From Roseimaritima ulvae (GTDB lineage: Bacteria; Planctomycetota; Planctomycetia; Pirellulales; Pirellulaceae): a stretch of DNA of 64,000 nucleotides. The stretch is from the NCBI RefSeq assembly GCF_008065135.1, contig NZ_CP042914.1, forward strand, positions 4,259,404 through 4,323,403. The letters are read 5' to 3'. Below the pieces are notes generated by a model. It made no database searches and was not told the origin of the DNA. It saw only the letters and a list, made by a program, of their open reading frames with translations. Positions 37,983 to 47,573 of this stretch are shown piece by piece (position 1 is the first letter of the stretch; every line of letters begins with the position of its first letter). A program made the translations under genes and the position numbers.

Positions 37983-40900
37983 ATGCTTCTTCCTCGTTTG
38001 CTCCGATGGCCCTTGTTTTGCGGCCTGCTGTTTCTGACCGCTTCCCTGCCGGCGTTGGCCCAACCGTCGGACGGCGGCGAACCACCCGCGGAAGAAGCCG
38101 CAAAAACCGATCACGAATCGCAATTGCTCAGCCACACCCGGCAGCTGACCTTCGAAGGCCGCCGATCGGGAGAAGGCTATTTCAGCGCCGATGGCCAAAC
38201 GATGGTTTTCCAGAGCGAGCGCGAAGCCGGTAACCCGTTTTATCAGATCTATACGATGGATCTGGCCACCGCCGATATCACGCGGATCTCTCCCGGCCAA
38301 GGTAAAACCACCTGTGCCTGGATCCACCCCACCGATGGGCGGATCCTGTTTTCCAGCACGCACGCCGATCCGCAGGCCGTGGAGAAACAACGTGAGGAAC
38401 TGGAATTGCGGCAGGCCGGCAAACAGCGCCGTTACTCGTGGAGCTACGACCCGGAGTATGAGCTGTACGCCAAATCGCCGAGCACCGGTGAACTGACGCA
38501 GTTGACGGACGTCGAAGGCTATGACGCCGAGGGTTCCTACAGCCCCGATGGCAGCAAAATCGCCTTTGCTTCTAATCGTCAAGCGTACAGCCGCCCGCTG
38601 AGCGAGCGCGAAGCGGAATTGTTCAAACACGATCCGGCTTCGATGATGGAGATCTACATCATGGATGCCGACGGATCGAACGTGCAGCGGCTGACCACCA
38701 CGCTGGGCTACGACGGCGGCCCCTTCTTCTCGCCCGACGGTCAACGCATCTGCTGGCGGCGGTTCTCCGAAGACGGGGCGACCGCGGAGATTTACACGAT
38801 GCGAATCGACGGCAGTGACCAACGCCGCTTGACGCACTTGCAGGCGATGAGCTGGGCGCCGTTCTACCATCCCTCGGGCGACTACCTGATTTTCACCACC
38901 AACGTCCACGGCTTTGGAAATTTCGAACTGTACTTGGTCCGCGCCGATGGTCAGGGCGAACCGGTGCGCGTCACCGAAACCGAAGGCGCCGATCTGCTGC
39001 CCGTGTTTCTGCCCGACGGCAAGCGGCTGGCCTGGACCTCCACGCGGACCAGCAACAAACGCTCACAGATTTTTCTTGCCGACTGGAACGACGCCGTCGC
39101 TCGTCAATTGCTGGACATCGGATCGGAAGAACGGACCGCCGCGTTGGCTTCGGCCGACGCCACCAGCACGGATTTCACGCCCGCCGACATCGGCCGCCAC
39201 GTCGACTTCCTGACGAGGCCCGAGCTAGGCGGGCGACTGACCGGTACCGAGGGCGAACGTCGCGCGACCGCGTATGTAGCCGCCTACCTGGAAAGCCTAG
39301 GCTTTGAACCCGCAGGCACCGACGGCTCCTGGTACCAGGAATTCGAATTTCCTGCCGGTTCCGAACGTACCGATAAAAACCGCTTCGCCGCCGGCAAACA
39401 GGTCTATACCCAAGATCAACAATGGCGACCGCTGGCGTTTTCCGGCACCGGCGACTTTGATCCCGCCGAACTGGTGTTTGCCGGTTACGGTATGCAGGTG
39501 CCACCGGGCAACGATGAAGAGGAATACGACAGCTACGTGCACCTGGATGTGGCCGGCAAATGGGTCGTAGTCCTGCGAGACCTGCCGCAAGACATTACAC
39601 CAGAGCAACGTCAAAAGATGGCTCGTTATTCCGCCCCACGCCGCAAGGCGCAGGTGGCTCGTGACCTGGGAGCCCGCGGATTGATCTTTGTTACCGGGCC
39701 AACCAGTAAAGTTCGCAACGAATTGATGCGTTTCGACACCAATGCCTCCTCGGGCAGTGTCAGCATCGCCGTGCTAAGTGTCACCAACGCGGTCGCACAG
39801 CAGTGGTTCCAGGCCGCCGGCAAGGACCTCGGCAAAGTGCAGACATCGCTGGACAAAGGCGACCTGCAGATGGGCTTTGCCCTGGGCAGCGACGAAGAGA
39901 CCGAACCACTCAAACTGTCCGCAACGATTGATATCTTGCGGAAAACCGGCACCGGCCGAAACGTGCTGGGCCGTTTGCCCGCGGCGGACCAACCCACCGA
40001 GCAAATGCTGATCGTTGGCGCCCACGTCGACCACCTCGGCCGCGGTGCCGGCAGCAACAGCCTGGCCAGCGAGGACGAACAGGACCAGATCCACGCCGGT
40101 GCCGATGACAACGCCAGCGGGGTCGCCGCCATGCTAGAGGTCGCGCAAAACATCGCTTCCCAGGTTCGTAACGGAAAACTGAAACCGCAACGCGATCTGC
40201 TGGTGGCCGGCTGGTCCGGCGAAGAACTGGGCCTGTTCGGCTCCCAAGCCTTCGTGGAAGATTTTTATTCGCTGTATCCACACGCCGCCCGCGCGAACCC
40301 ACATGCTCACGCCGACCATGCTCACGCCGACCATGCTCACGCAAGTGCGGACCAAGCGCCTGCCCACGCTGCGGGAGATGCAGACGACGCAGCGAAGGCT
40401 CACGCCGCAGCGCCGGAGTCCGCGACGGATGCGCACGGCAGCTTGGACGACACGGTTGCCGATCTACCCTCGGCACCGCTGGCCCACGGCAGTGCCCCCG
40501 ATGCCGAAACGCTCACCGCCGCCGTCTCGGCTTACCTGAACCTAGACATGGTGGGACGGCTGCGGAAAAAGCTGGTGATCCAAGGCATTGGATCTTCGCC
40601 ATACTGGGACGCCGAAGTGCAACGTCGTAACGTTCCGGTGGGATTGGAATTGGAACTGGACAAAACCAGCAGCCGCTTGCCCACCGACGCCGCCTCGTTC
40701 GTTTCTCGCGGCGTGCCCATTCTGGCGTTCTTTACCGGTGCCCATGAGGACTATCACACGCCCCGCGATACGGCTGACAAGTTGAACTATGAAGGCGCCG
40801 CAAAAATCGCCAACCTGACCGCTTTGATTTCCCGCGGACTGCTGATGTCGGATCAAGCACCTACGTTCGAAATGAACGAAGGCGAACAAGCTGCCGACAC

Positions 40901-41183
40901 GCCGCGAGTGCGTTTGACGGCTTACCTGGGCACGATCCCCGACTACGCTTCGGGCGACGTTAAAGGCCTGTTGCTGTCCGGCGTGGCCAAACGTGGGCCG
41001 GCCGCTCAGGCGGGCCTGAAGGCCGGAGACCTAATCGTCGAATTGGCGGGTCGCAAGATCGAAAACATCTACGACTACACCTACGCCATCGAAGCCCTCA
41101 AGATCGGTGAAGCGGTCAAAGTTGTGGTGATCCGCGACGAGCAACGCGTCGAACTGCGAGTCACGCCCGGCTCCAGGGACTAA
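37983..41183 (+). CDS. Exported multi-domain M28 metallopeptidase with TolB-like propeller, PA-like region and PDZ
   Basis: This 1066-residue protein combines a signal peptide (1-26), a TolB/WD40-type propeller (about 45-370, with repeats such as SPDGSKIAFASNRQ and SPDGQRICWRRFS), a PA-like region (about 470-640), an M28 aminopeptidase domain (about 640-960) and a C-terminal PDZ domain (GPAAQAGLKAGDLIVELAGR). Zinc-ligand motifs are GAHVDHLG (His about 681), GADDNASG (Asp about 706), GEELGLFGS (Glu about 745) and LNLDMVGR. Between the last two sits an unusual ~65-residue insert, His/Ala/Asp-rich (HAHADHAHADHAHASAD), encoded by a short DNA direct repeat. The protein probably degrades peptides in the periplasm. 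Three family C elements follow its stop. Confidence 0.9.
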   Translation: MLLPRLLRWPLFCGLLFLTASLPALAQPSDGGEPPAEEAAKTDHESQLLSHTRQLTFEGRRSGEGYFSADGQTMVFQSEREAGNPFYQIYTMDLATADITRISPGQGKTTCAWIHPTDGRILFSSTHADPQAVEKQREELELRQAGKQRRYSWSYDPEYELYAKSPSTGELTQLTDVEGYDAEGSYSPDGSKIAFASNRQAYSRPLSEREAELFKHDPASMMEIYIMDADGSNVQRLTTTLGYDGGPFFSPDGQRICWRRFSEDGATAEIYTMRIDGSDQRRLTHLQAMSWAPFYHPSGDYLIFTTNVHGFGNFELYLVRADGQGEPVRVTETEGADLLPVFLPDGKRLAWTSTRTSNKRSQIFLADWNDAVARQLLDIGSEERTAALASADATSTDFTPADIGRHVDFLTRPELGGRLTGTEGERRATAYVAAYLESLGFEPAGTDGSWYQEFEFPAGSERTDKNRFAAGKQVYTQDQQWRPLAFSGTGDFDPAELVFAGYGMQVPPGNDEEEYDSYVHLDVAGKWVVVLRDLPQDITPEQRQKMARYSAPRRKAQVARDLGARGLIFVTGPTSKVRNELMRFDTNASSGSVSIAVLSVTNAVAQQWFQAAGKDLGKVQTSLDKGDLQMGFALGSDEETEPLKLSATIDILRKTGTGRNVLGRLPAADQPTEQMLIVGAHVDHLGRGAGSNSLASEDEQDQIHAGADDNASGVAAMLEVAQNIASQVRNGKLKPQRDLLVAGWSGEELGLFGSQAFVEDFYSLYPHAARANPHAHADHAHADHAHASADQAPAHAAGDADDAAKAHAAAPESATDAHGSLDDTVADLPSAPLAHGSAPDAETLTAAVSAYLNLDMVGRLRKKLVIQGIGSSPYWDAEVQRRNVPVGLELELDKTSSRLPTDAASFVSRGVPILAFFTGAHEDYHTPRDTADKLNYEGAAKIANLTALISRGLLMSDQAPTFEMNEGEQAADTPRVRLTAYLGTIPDYASGDVKGLLLSGVAKRGPAAQAGLKAGDLIVELAGRKIENIYDYTYAIEALKIGEAVKVVVIRDEQRVELRVTPGSRD

Positions 41184-41200
41184 CCGAGTAGCGACTCTTC

Positions 41201-41306
41201 CGTAGCTACGCTCGCCAGCGCGTGGGACGTCGTCGCCTTCCGTAGCTACGCTCGCCAGAGCGTGAGACGTCGCCGACTTTCGTAGCTACGCTCGCCAGAG
41301 CGTGGG
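41201..41306 (+). repeat. Three tandem family C hairpin elements after the M28 peptidase gene
   Basis: Three CGTAGCTACGCTCGCCAG units at 40-base spacing read GTAGC first on the peptidase's strand. The first has one stem mismatch (GCGCGT for GAGCGT). They are part of the 349-base gap 41184-41532. Confidence 0.85.
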
Positions 41307-41377
41307 AAGGCGCTCGTTATCCGCTCGCAAGAGGCAAGCAGGCTGCGGAGTTGGTCGTTTGAGCTCGATTATTCTTC

Positions 41378-41447
41378 AGCCGTTTGGGCGCTAGCCCACG
41401 GTTCCCAGGATTCACGCAATGAACCGTGGGCTAGCGCCCAAACGGCT
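41378..41447. repeat. Perfect 27-bp inverted repeat with 16-base loop
   Basis: The arm at 41378-41404 (AGCCGTTTGGGCGCTAGCCC, continuing ACGGTTC) has an exact reverse complement at 41421-41447. GGGCGCTAGCCC lies within each arm. The rest of the gap, 41307-41377 and 41448-41512, shows no gene. Confidence 0.8.
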
Positions 41448-41512
41448 GATTTATAAACGCGTTGACTCGCGTATCTCACACCGCGCGCCGGACGCCAGCC
41501 CGCGGCGCGGCT

Positions 41513-41537
41513 CCCCAGGCTGGAAGCCTAGGCTACG
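41513..41537 (-). repeat. Family E hairpin element supplying a stop codon
   Basis: This unit reads CGTAGCCTAGGCTTCCAGCC on the minus strand. The TAG at 41533-41535 within its GTAGC is the stop codon of the isomerase gene that follows. Confidence 0.8.
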
Positions 41538-42453
41538 CGGGCACGTAGTTTCTTAAAAAGGTGTGACTTTGCACCAGTGATTTCCGGCGGTCATCAAGCG
41601 TGCCCTCGTAGGCTCGGTCTTCCACTTCCACGCACACCGGTCCGTCGTACACGCTGTCGGTCAGCGCGGAAAAGAATTGCCCCCAGTCCACGTCCCCCAT
41701 GCCCGGCAACTTGGGCGTGTGGTACTCCGCTGGATGAGCCATGATGCCGACATCGTCCAGCCGTTGTCGGTCGATGCGGACGTCTTTGGCATGCACGTGG
41801 AAGAAGCGATCGGCGAACTCCCGGATCGGTTTAAGATAATCCATCTGTTGCCAAATCAGGTGCGATGGATCGTAATTCAGTCCGAAGTGAGCGCTGGGGA
41901 TGTCTGCGAACATCCGTCGCCAAATCGCCGGCGTGGTGGCCAAGTTTTTTCCGCCGGGCCACTCATCGGCCGAAAACGACATCGGACAGTTTTCGATGCC
42001 AATCCGCACGTTTCGCGACTCGGCATGCTCGATCAAAGGACGCCAAACCTCCAGAAACCGCGGCCAATTGTCGTCGACCGAGCGGCGATAATCACGTCCC
42101 ACAAAGGACGTCACACATTCGATCCCGGCAATCGCCGCGGCGTCCATGACCAGCTTTAAATGTTCCGCCGCCGCCGCGGTCGCAGCCGTGTCGGCATCTA
42201 ATAGATTGGGGTAATACCCCAACGCGCTGGCCGACACGTTAAATTCCTCGCACAAGTCCGTCAGCCGCGAAGCAGAGCCCGTGCGGACGATTTCGGCGAC
42301 GTCCACGTGCGACACGCCGGCGTACCGACGCTCCGCTTTGCCGGCTGGCCAACACATCAATTCCACACAGTCGTATCCGCATTGAGAAGCGAGCTGCAGG
42401 ACTTCTCGCAGTGACAGTTCCGGCAGAATCGCGCTGACAAATCCGAGTTTCAT
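41533..42453 (-). CDS. Sugar phosphate isomerase/epimerase (TIM barrel)
   Basis: This is a cytoplasmic xylose-isomerase-like TIM barrel of 306 residues that would interconvert a sugar or sugar acid, often a 3-keto or 2-keto intermediate made by a partner oxidoreductase. Metal-ligand-type motifs are [10 protein letters not shown] (Glu), [11 protein letters not shown] (Asp), FFHVHAKDV (His) and [11 protein letters not shown] (Glu). It starts with ATG at 42453, 20 bases after the Gfo/Idh/MocA oxidoreductase stop, so the two are one transcription unit headed by hemQ. The stop codon belongs to a family E repeat. The substrate is unknown. Confidence 0.9.
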   Translation of the reverse strand: MKLGFVSAILPELSLREVLQLASQCGYDCVELMCWPAGKAERRYAGVSHVDVAEIVRTGSASRLTDLCEEFNVSASALGYYPNLLDADTAATAAAAEHLKLVMDAAAIAGIECVTSFVGRDYRRSVDDNWPRFLEVWRPLIEHAESRNVRIGIENCPMSFSADEWPGGKNLATTPAIWRRMFADIPSAHFGLNYDPSHLIWQQMDYLKPIREFADRFFHVHAKDVRIDRQRLDDVGIMAHPAEYHTPKLPGMGDVDWGQFFSALTDSVYDGPVCVEVEDRAYEGTLDDRRKSLVQSHTFLRNYVPA

Positions 42454-42473
42454 GATGCACCTAGCGAATCAAA

Positions 42474-43640
42474 TTAAGTCACATCCACCCAGCCGCGGGA
42501 GCTATGGCTGTGCAGGATCGCCTCGCACACAGCTACCTCACGATGGCCTTCCGCAAACGAAGCCACCGTTGGCAGGCCACAGCCCTCGCCATCGAGCAGA
42601 TGACCATAGAAGGAAAGAAACGACTGCTTAAAACTATCGTCATAGCCCTCGTTATGACCGCCGGGATAACTGGCCACCGCGGCGGCCGGAACGGACAGCA
42701 GGGCGGGATCACGGAGCAACACGGAATTGGCCGCGTCGCGACTGCCCAACCATAATTCACACGGCTTCTCACTGTTCCAAGCCATCGCACCGGAAGCCCC
42801 AGCGATTTCATACCGCAAACAATTCTTGCGTCCGGCAGTGACCTGCGAGACCGATACCGAGCCCCGTGAACCGTCAGCAAACCGCAATAAAATATTGGCG
42901 GCGTCGTCGGTATCCACGGTCACCGCTTCGGTGGCGGCCTCCGCATCGACGCTCGCAAACGACTGCACTTCACCGCTGGGTCGATGACGTGTTGTGTACG
43001 CCGTTTGCAGGTCCGCACACACCGATTGAATCGGTTGACCGGTGATCCACTGCAGCAGGTCCATCCAATGCGTGCCGATATCCGCTACCGCACGCAGCGC
43101 ACCTCCGCGATCCGCGCGGACCCGCCAGTTGTAATCGGTCTGGTGCAGCAACCAATCTTGAACGTAGCTGCCCGTGACGTGAAACACTCTGCCCAGGGCC
43201 CCTGTGTCGATCCGTTGCCGGGCTTCGCAGCACAGCGGGTAAAACCGGATGTTGTAGTTAACGCCGGTGTGCAACTGGGGATGCTCTGCGGCCAACGCGA
43301 CCAGCTGAGCGGTTTCTTCGGCGGTCATGGCCAGCGGTTTCTCGCACAGCACATGTTTGCCGGCCAGGATCGCATCGCGCGCCATCGCGAAGTGCGTATC
43401 GTTGGGAGTCGTAATGTGCACCACATCGACTTGGGGATCCTGCAGCAACTGGTCGTAGCTCTCATACCCCACCGCTCCATAAGGTTCGGCGAAGGAGGCA
43501 CTTTTGGCGGCACTGGATCCCAACGCGCCGGCAATCCGCACGCCGATCCGGCGGAGTGCTTCGGCATGCACCCACCCCATAAATCCGGTTCCGGCGATGG
43601 CGGCGGCACAACCTGCCAGCGAGGCCTTGGCTTGCGTCAT
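42474..43640 (-). CDS. Gfo/Idh/MocA family NAD(P)-dependent oxidoreductase
   Basis: This is a Rossmann-fold sugar or inositol dehydrogenase. The nucleotide motif AIAGTGFMGWVHAEAL is near the N-terminus, the catalytic EKPLAM motif (Lys) near residue 103, and DIGTHWMDLLQW supplies the Asp/His region. ATG at 43640 gives 388 residues; its A is also the last base of the hemQ TGA stop, so translation is coupled. The longer frame (to 43808) lies within hemQ. The isomerase gene follows 20 bases downstream. The combination suggests oxidation and isomerisation of a carbohydrate, substrate unknown. Confidence 0.9.
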   Translation of the reverse strand: MTQAKASLAGCAAAIAGTGFMGWVHAEALRRIGVRIAGALGSSAAKSASFAEPYGAVGYESYDQLLQDPQVDVVHITTPNDTHFAMARDAILAGKHVLCEKPLAMTAEETAQLVALAAEHPQLHTGVNYNIRFYPLCCEARQRIDTGALGRVFHVTGSYVQDWLLHQTDYNWRVRADRGGALRAVADIGTHWMDLLQWITGQPIQSVCADLQTAYTTRHRPSGEVQSFASVDAEAATEAVTVDTDDAANILLRFADGSRGSVSVSQVTAGRKNCLRYEIAGASGAMAWNSEKPCELWLGSRDAANSVLLRDPALLSVPAAAVASYPGGHNEGYDDSFKQSFLSFYGHLLDGEGCGLPTVASFAEGHREVAVCEAILHSHSSRGWVDVT

Positions 43641-44488
43641 CAGGCTTGTTCCACGCGGCAGTGTTTGAGGATCTCTTCGGGCGTGGCACGGTAGCCGACG
43701 TAGAACGGCCCAAATTCCGCGTACACCGCGCTGGCTTCGTCGAACCGCATCCGGTACACGATTTCGCGGAGGTATTCCGGGTTGCGGCCCCACAGCGTGA
43801 CCATCCACTCCCAGTCATCCAATCCCACGCCCACGGTGATCAGTTGGCTGACCCGTCCGGCGAAGGCGATTCCGCTTCGCGCGTGTTCAGCCATCAGACT
43901 GTTACGATGAGAGAACGGTTCGGTGAACCAGTTTTTCCCCACGTCGCGACTCTTGCTCATCGGATAAAAGCACGCCGCCGGCCATTCGGGGAAATCCGGT
44001 GACAGGCGTTGCTGGTTCATGATCGGCAACCGTCGTTCGTAAGCGCTCATCTTGGCTTCGAAAGCCGGCGACCCGGCCTCTTCGCCTTCGGCCAATAAAC
44101 GCTCGCGGTAGCGTTCGACCGTGGGCACGTATTCACTGATCTCGCTCATCGAGACAAAGGACCAAGTCGGTTCGATGGCTCCGCCCAACGGTCCAGACAT
44201 GATTTGCTGGTGCACCGCATCAATTTTCAGCGGATTGGGATCCATCATCATCAAGATCCAGTCCGCCCGGTGGCCGCTGGTGATGTAGCCTTGCAGCCGT
44301 TCGGGCCGTAGGTCGTCCTGGGGATTCAGCGCCGACAAAAACGCTTCACATCCCGCCCGGCGATCCTGCGCGGACAATTGCGACAAGGCGGCGCGGTCGA
44401 AGCGGTAGCAATAGTGCGAACAATGCCAGCCCTGCGAGGGGACTACCGAAGGTTCAGGCAGCGGAGTACTGGCGGGACGCGTCGACAT
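43640..44488 (-). CDS. hemQ: Coproheme decarboxylase HemQ (chlorite dismutase-like family)
   Basis: HemQ converts coproheme III to heme b in the coproporphyrin-dependent pathway. The 282-residue protein has the family patterns HCSHYCYRF near the N-terminus, HRADWILMMMDP, the central YPMSKSRDVGKNWF, and WGRNPEYLREIVYRMRFDEASAVYAEFGPFYVG at the C-terminal ferredoxin-like half (quoted in part). The Tyr of YPMSK is the catalytic Tyr position of HemQ, and the chlorite dismutase distal Arg pattern is not obvious, favouring HemQ. ATG at 44488 has GGAG 8 bases upstream. It heads a unit with a coupled Gfo/Idh oxidoreductase, an unexpected partner for a heme gene. Confidence 0.88.
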   Translation of the reverse strand: MSTRPASTPLPEPSVVPSQGWHCSHYCYRFDRAALSQLSAQDRRAGCEAFLSALNPQDDLRPERLQGYITSGHRADWILMMMDPNPLKIDAVHQQIMSGPLGGAIEPTWSFVSMSEISEYVPTVERYRERLLAEGEEAGSPAFEAKMSAYERRLPIMNQQRLSPDFPEWPAACFYPMSKSRDVGKNWFTEPFSHRNSLMAEHARSGIAFAGRVSQLITVGVGLDDWEWMVTLWGRNPEYLREIVYRMRFDEASAVYAEFGPFYVGYRATPEEILKHCRVEQA

Positions 44489-44725
44489 GCGGGAGGCTCC
44501 ATAAATCGGTAGGACAAACGGCGGGTATCAACGGCTTATCGTAAAGCCCGCAGCGGGCAACGACGAGCCCCCGGAGGAAGCGGCCAACCGCGACAATCCG
44601 TACAGCCGCGCCACCTTGTGTGGAACTTTGAAATCGCCAGTGGAGGGATCCCCGCGGCGACTTGCCCAACCCGAGGGGCGTCGTATGCATTGCATGTCCT
44701 TTCCTACGCACCCCCTGTGACCGGC

Positions 44726-45586
44726 ATGTCGATCCGCAACGCTCTGCTCAACACCCGTCGTATTGCCTCGGGCCCCATGCGCCGCCTGCAGGTTCAACGG
44801 CTGGCCGCTCGCGGATGTGCACCGCTGTATTGCTTGTTCTATCACCGCGTCGCCGACACGCATCCCAATGACTGGACGATCAGTTGCGATCGATTCGCAC
44901 AGCACATCGATTACATGCGTTCGCAATTCGAGATGATCGGACTGGACGAACTGCAGCGACGGGTGCGACAAAAAGACAGCCATCGGCCGGCAATCGCGAT
45001 CACCTTCGATGATGGCTACGCGGAAAACAGCCGCTTCGCGCTGCCGCTGCTGATGCAACACAAAATTCCTTGCACCTACTTCGTCAGCACGCAGCATGTG
45101 CTGACCGGACGCCCCTTCGGCCACGATCAGGCAGCCGGCGTCCCGTTGCCGGTCAACACGGTGGAAGAACTGCGGGCGGCGGCCGAGGGCGGTGTGGAAA
45201 TCGGCCTGCATACCCGCACGCATGTGGACCTGGCGGGCGTGGACGACGCCGACGTGCTGCAGCGCGAGATCACCGACGCGGTCCCCGAACTGGCCGACCT
45301 GATCGGCCGCCGAATCCGCTACTTTGCCTTTCCCTACGGGCTGCCCCAACAAATCACGCAAGCCGGTGTGCAAGCCGTTTACGACGCCGGTTTGGAAGGC
45401 TTTTGTAGCGCCTTCGGAGCCTACAACCTGCCGGGCCGAGACGCCTACCACATCCGTCGCATTCACGGCGACCCTGACTTTAGCCGCTTGCGCAACTGGC
45501 TGGAATTCGACAGCCGCAAACTAAAGATTGAACCCGAGCTGCGGTATTCGCTGCCAGCGCCGCCCCAGCCGATAGCCCCCAAGTGA
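44726..45586 (+). CDS. Polysaccharide deacetylase family protein
   Basis: This is a NodB-fold carbohydrate esterase (CE4-like), which removes N- or O-acetyl groups from a polysaccharide. Motif 1 is ITFDDGY (Asp-Asp, about residue 92) and motif 2 is HTRTHVDL (two His metal ligands). FAFPYG corresponds to motif 3. No clear signal peptide is present, so it may act on cytoplasmic or lipid-linked saccharides. ATG at 44726 gives 286 residues; the open frame begins at 44618. The glycosyltransferase gene follows after 10 bases, indicating an operon for an envelope polysaccharide or glycolipid. Confidence 0.88.
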   Translation: MSIRNALLNTRRIASGPMRRLQVQRLAARGCAPLYCLFYHRVADTHPNDWTISCDRFAQHIDYMRSQFEMIGLDELQRRVRQKDSHRPAIAITFDDGYAENSRFALPLLMQHKIPCTYFVSTQHVLTGRPFGHDQAAGVPLPVNTVEELRAAAEGGVEIGLHTRTHVDLAGVDDADVLQREITDAVPELADLIGRRIRYFAFPYGLPQQITQAGVQAVYDAGLEGFCSAFGAYNLPGRDAYHIRRIHGDPDFSRLRNWLEFDSRKLKIEPELRYSLPAPPQPIAPK

Positions 45587-45596
45587 TGATACCCAC

Positions 45597-46838
45597 ATGA
45601 AGCCACTGCTCCGCCGTCTGTGGTCGTTCCGCAAACCGAAAACCCGCAACCGTCGTGGACCGTTGCGGGTGATGTTCGTGATTACCAGCATGCCGGTCGG
45701 GGGTGCGGAAACCCTGTTGGTCAGCTTGCTGGACCGCTTCGACCCGGCTCGGGTCAGCGGAGAAGTGATTTGTCTGAAACAACCGGGCCCGTTGGGCGAA
45801 CAGATCGCCGAGCGGATTCCCGTGCACGCCCATCTGTTGTCCGGGAAATGGGACTTTGCCGTGCTGTGGCGGTTGACGAAGTTACTCCGCAGCCGTCGCG
45901 CCGACGCCGTGATCACCGTGGGCGCGGGGGACAAAATGTTCTGGGGACGACTGGCCGCTTGGTTCGCCGGTGTACCGGTGATCGCCAGCGCCCTGCATTC
46001 GACGGGCTGGCCCGACGGAGTGGGCAAGTTAAATCGGATGTTAACCCCGCTGACCGATGCCTTTATTGGGGTGGCCGACAGCCATGGCGAATTCATGCGC
46101 AGTCACGAACGGTTTCCAGCCGAACGGGTGCATGTGATCCGCAACGGCGTCGATACCGATCGCTTCCAACCGGCCGTCGATGGCGGCGGACTGAATGTGC
46201 GTGAAGAACTCGGCCTGGCCAGTGACACCCCGTTGGTCGGCATTGTGGCGGCGCTCCGCAGCGAAAAGAACCATTCCATGTTCGTCGACGTGGCCGCAGC
46301 CGTGCTGACCCAAGAACCGGACACGCATTTTCTGATCGTCGGTGACGGTCCGGAACGCGCCGCCATCGAAGACCGCTGCCGGCAGTGTGGCATCACCGAT
46401 CGCGTCCACATGCTGGGCACGCGACACGATACGCCCCGCCTGGTCGCCGCGTTGGATGTCTTTTTGCTGACCTCGCACAACGAAGCCAGTCCGGTTTCGA
46501 TCCTGGAAGCCCTGGCGGCGCATGTGCCGGTAGTCAGCACCCGCGTGGGTTCGATCGCCGAATCCGTGATTCACGGTAAAACCGGATACCTGGTCGAATG
46601 TGACGACGTCCCGGCCGCTGCCGCCAGCGTGGCCGCTTTATTGGTCGACGACCACCGCAATCAGCAATTTGGCGCCGCCGGACGCGAACAGGTGCTGCGA
46701 ACCGGATCGCTGCAGTCGATGGTTGAGGGATATCAGCAATTGGTTGAAACGATCTATGATCACCAAGCCACCACCGACCGGGCTCAAGCCCATCGCCGCC
46801 CCGTGGTCGGCGCCTTCGTCAAAGACAGCGGGCGATAG
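45597..46838 (+). CDS. GT4-type glycosyltransferase
   Basis: This 413-residue GT-B fold enzyme would transfer a sugar from an activated donor to a glycan or lipid acceptor. The N-terminal domain starts with RVMFVITSMPVGGAETLL (quoted loosely), the GG-x-E motif of GT4. The C-terminal donor-binding domain has FLIVGDGPERAAIEDRC and SHNEASPVSILEALAAHVPVV, containing the conserved E-x7-E. The Arg/Lys-rich first 22 residues may associate with the membrane. It lies 10 bases behind the deacetylase and 115 bases before the acyltransferase. Confidence 0.92.
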   Translation: MKPLLRRLWSFRKPKTRNRRGPLRVMFVITSMPVGGAETLLVSLLDRFDPARVSGEVICLKQPGPLGEQIAERIPVHAHLLSGKWDFAVLWRLTKLLRSRRADAVITVGAGDKMFWGRLAAWFAGVPVIASALHSTGWPDGVGKLNRMLTPLTDAFIGVADSHGEFMRSHERFPAERVHVIRNGVDTDRFQPAVDGGGLNVREELGLASDTPLVGIVAALRSEKNHSMFVDVAAAVLTQEPDTHFLIVGDGPERAAIEDRCRQCGITDRVHMLGTRHDTPRLVAALDVFLLTSHNEASPVSILEALAAHVPVVSTRVGSIAESVIHGKTGYLVECDDVPAAAASVAALLVDDHRNQQFGAAGREQVLRTGSLQSMVEGYQQLVETIYDHQATTDRAQAHRRPVVGAFVKDSGR

Positions 46839-46953
46839 AATTTCCCCGCGGCTACGGCCCCCCGCAAAACTCCGCAGAGAGCTGCTCAAAAGCTTGGCTG
46901 GTTATCCGCAGACCGCCCTGGGAGGCCCGCATGTGGGAACGTAGAATGCGGCC

Positions 46954-47559
46954 ATGAAACTGACCGGACACGCCATCGTTCTACTTGCCAAACTGTTCAG
47001 CGGGTGCACGGTGCGCTGGGTGGATTGCCAACCCGACACCTGCCAGCGGATCTACTTCGCCAACCACACCAGCCATTTGGACGCGGTGGTGCTGTGGTCT
47101 GCGCTGCCCAAACCGCTGCGAGCGGTGACACGACCGGTGGCCGCCAAAGACTATTGGTCCAAAGGTTTCTTGCGACCTCACATCGCTGAATCGTTCAATG
47201 CTCTGCTGATTGACCGCAAGGAAATCAAGGTCCACAAAAGCCCCGTGGATATGATGATCCGGCAGATGGGAGACGTGTATTCGCTGATCGTGTTCCCCGA
47301 GGGTAGCCGGGCCAGCGGCGAGGAAATGGGGGAATTCAAAAGCGGGCTGTATTACTTGGGCAAGAAACGGCCCGATCTGGAACTGGTGCCCGTGTGCATC
47401 GACAACGTCAACCGGATTCTGCCCCGCGGTGAAGTCTTGCCGGTACCGCTGTTGAGCTGCATCACGATCGGTCCGCCGATTTTCTTGGAAACCGGCGAAC
47501 CGAAAGTGGAGTTTTTGCGACGAGCTCGAGAAGCCGTCCGCTCATTGCGTGAACGGTAA
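46954..47559 (+). CDS. 1-acyl-sn-glycerol-3-phosphate acyltransferase-like protein (PlsC family)
   Basis: This is a membrane-associated acyltransferase of the LPLAT family. The catalytic HX4D motif is HTSHLD (about residues 31-36), and the acceptor motif FPEGSRASGE is near residue 113. At 201 residues it is a minimal PlsC. An N-terminal hydrophobic stretch (about 1-22) can anchor it. It follows the deacetylase and glycosyltransferase genes on the same strand, so it may acylate a glycolipid rather than perform bulk phosphatidic acid synthesis; that is inference. ATG at 46954. Confidence 0.9.
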   Translation: MKLTGHAIVLLAKLFSGCTVRWVDCQPDTCQRIYFANHTSHLDAVVLWSALPKPLRAVTRPVAAKDYWSKGFLRPHIAESFNALLIDRKEIKVHKSPVDMMIRQMGDVYSLIVFPEGSRASGEEMGEFKSGLYYLGKKRPDLELVPVCIDNVNRILPRGEVLPVPLLSCITIGPPIFLETGEPKVEFLRRAREAVRSLRER

Positions 47560-47573
47560 GCCGGGGACCCTTC

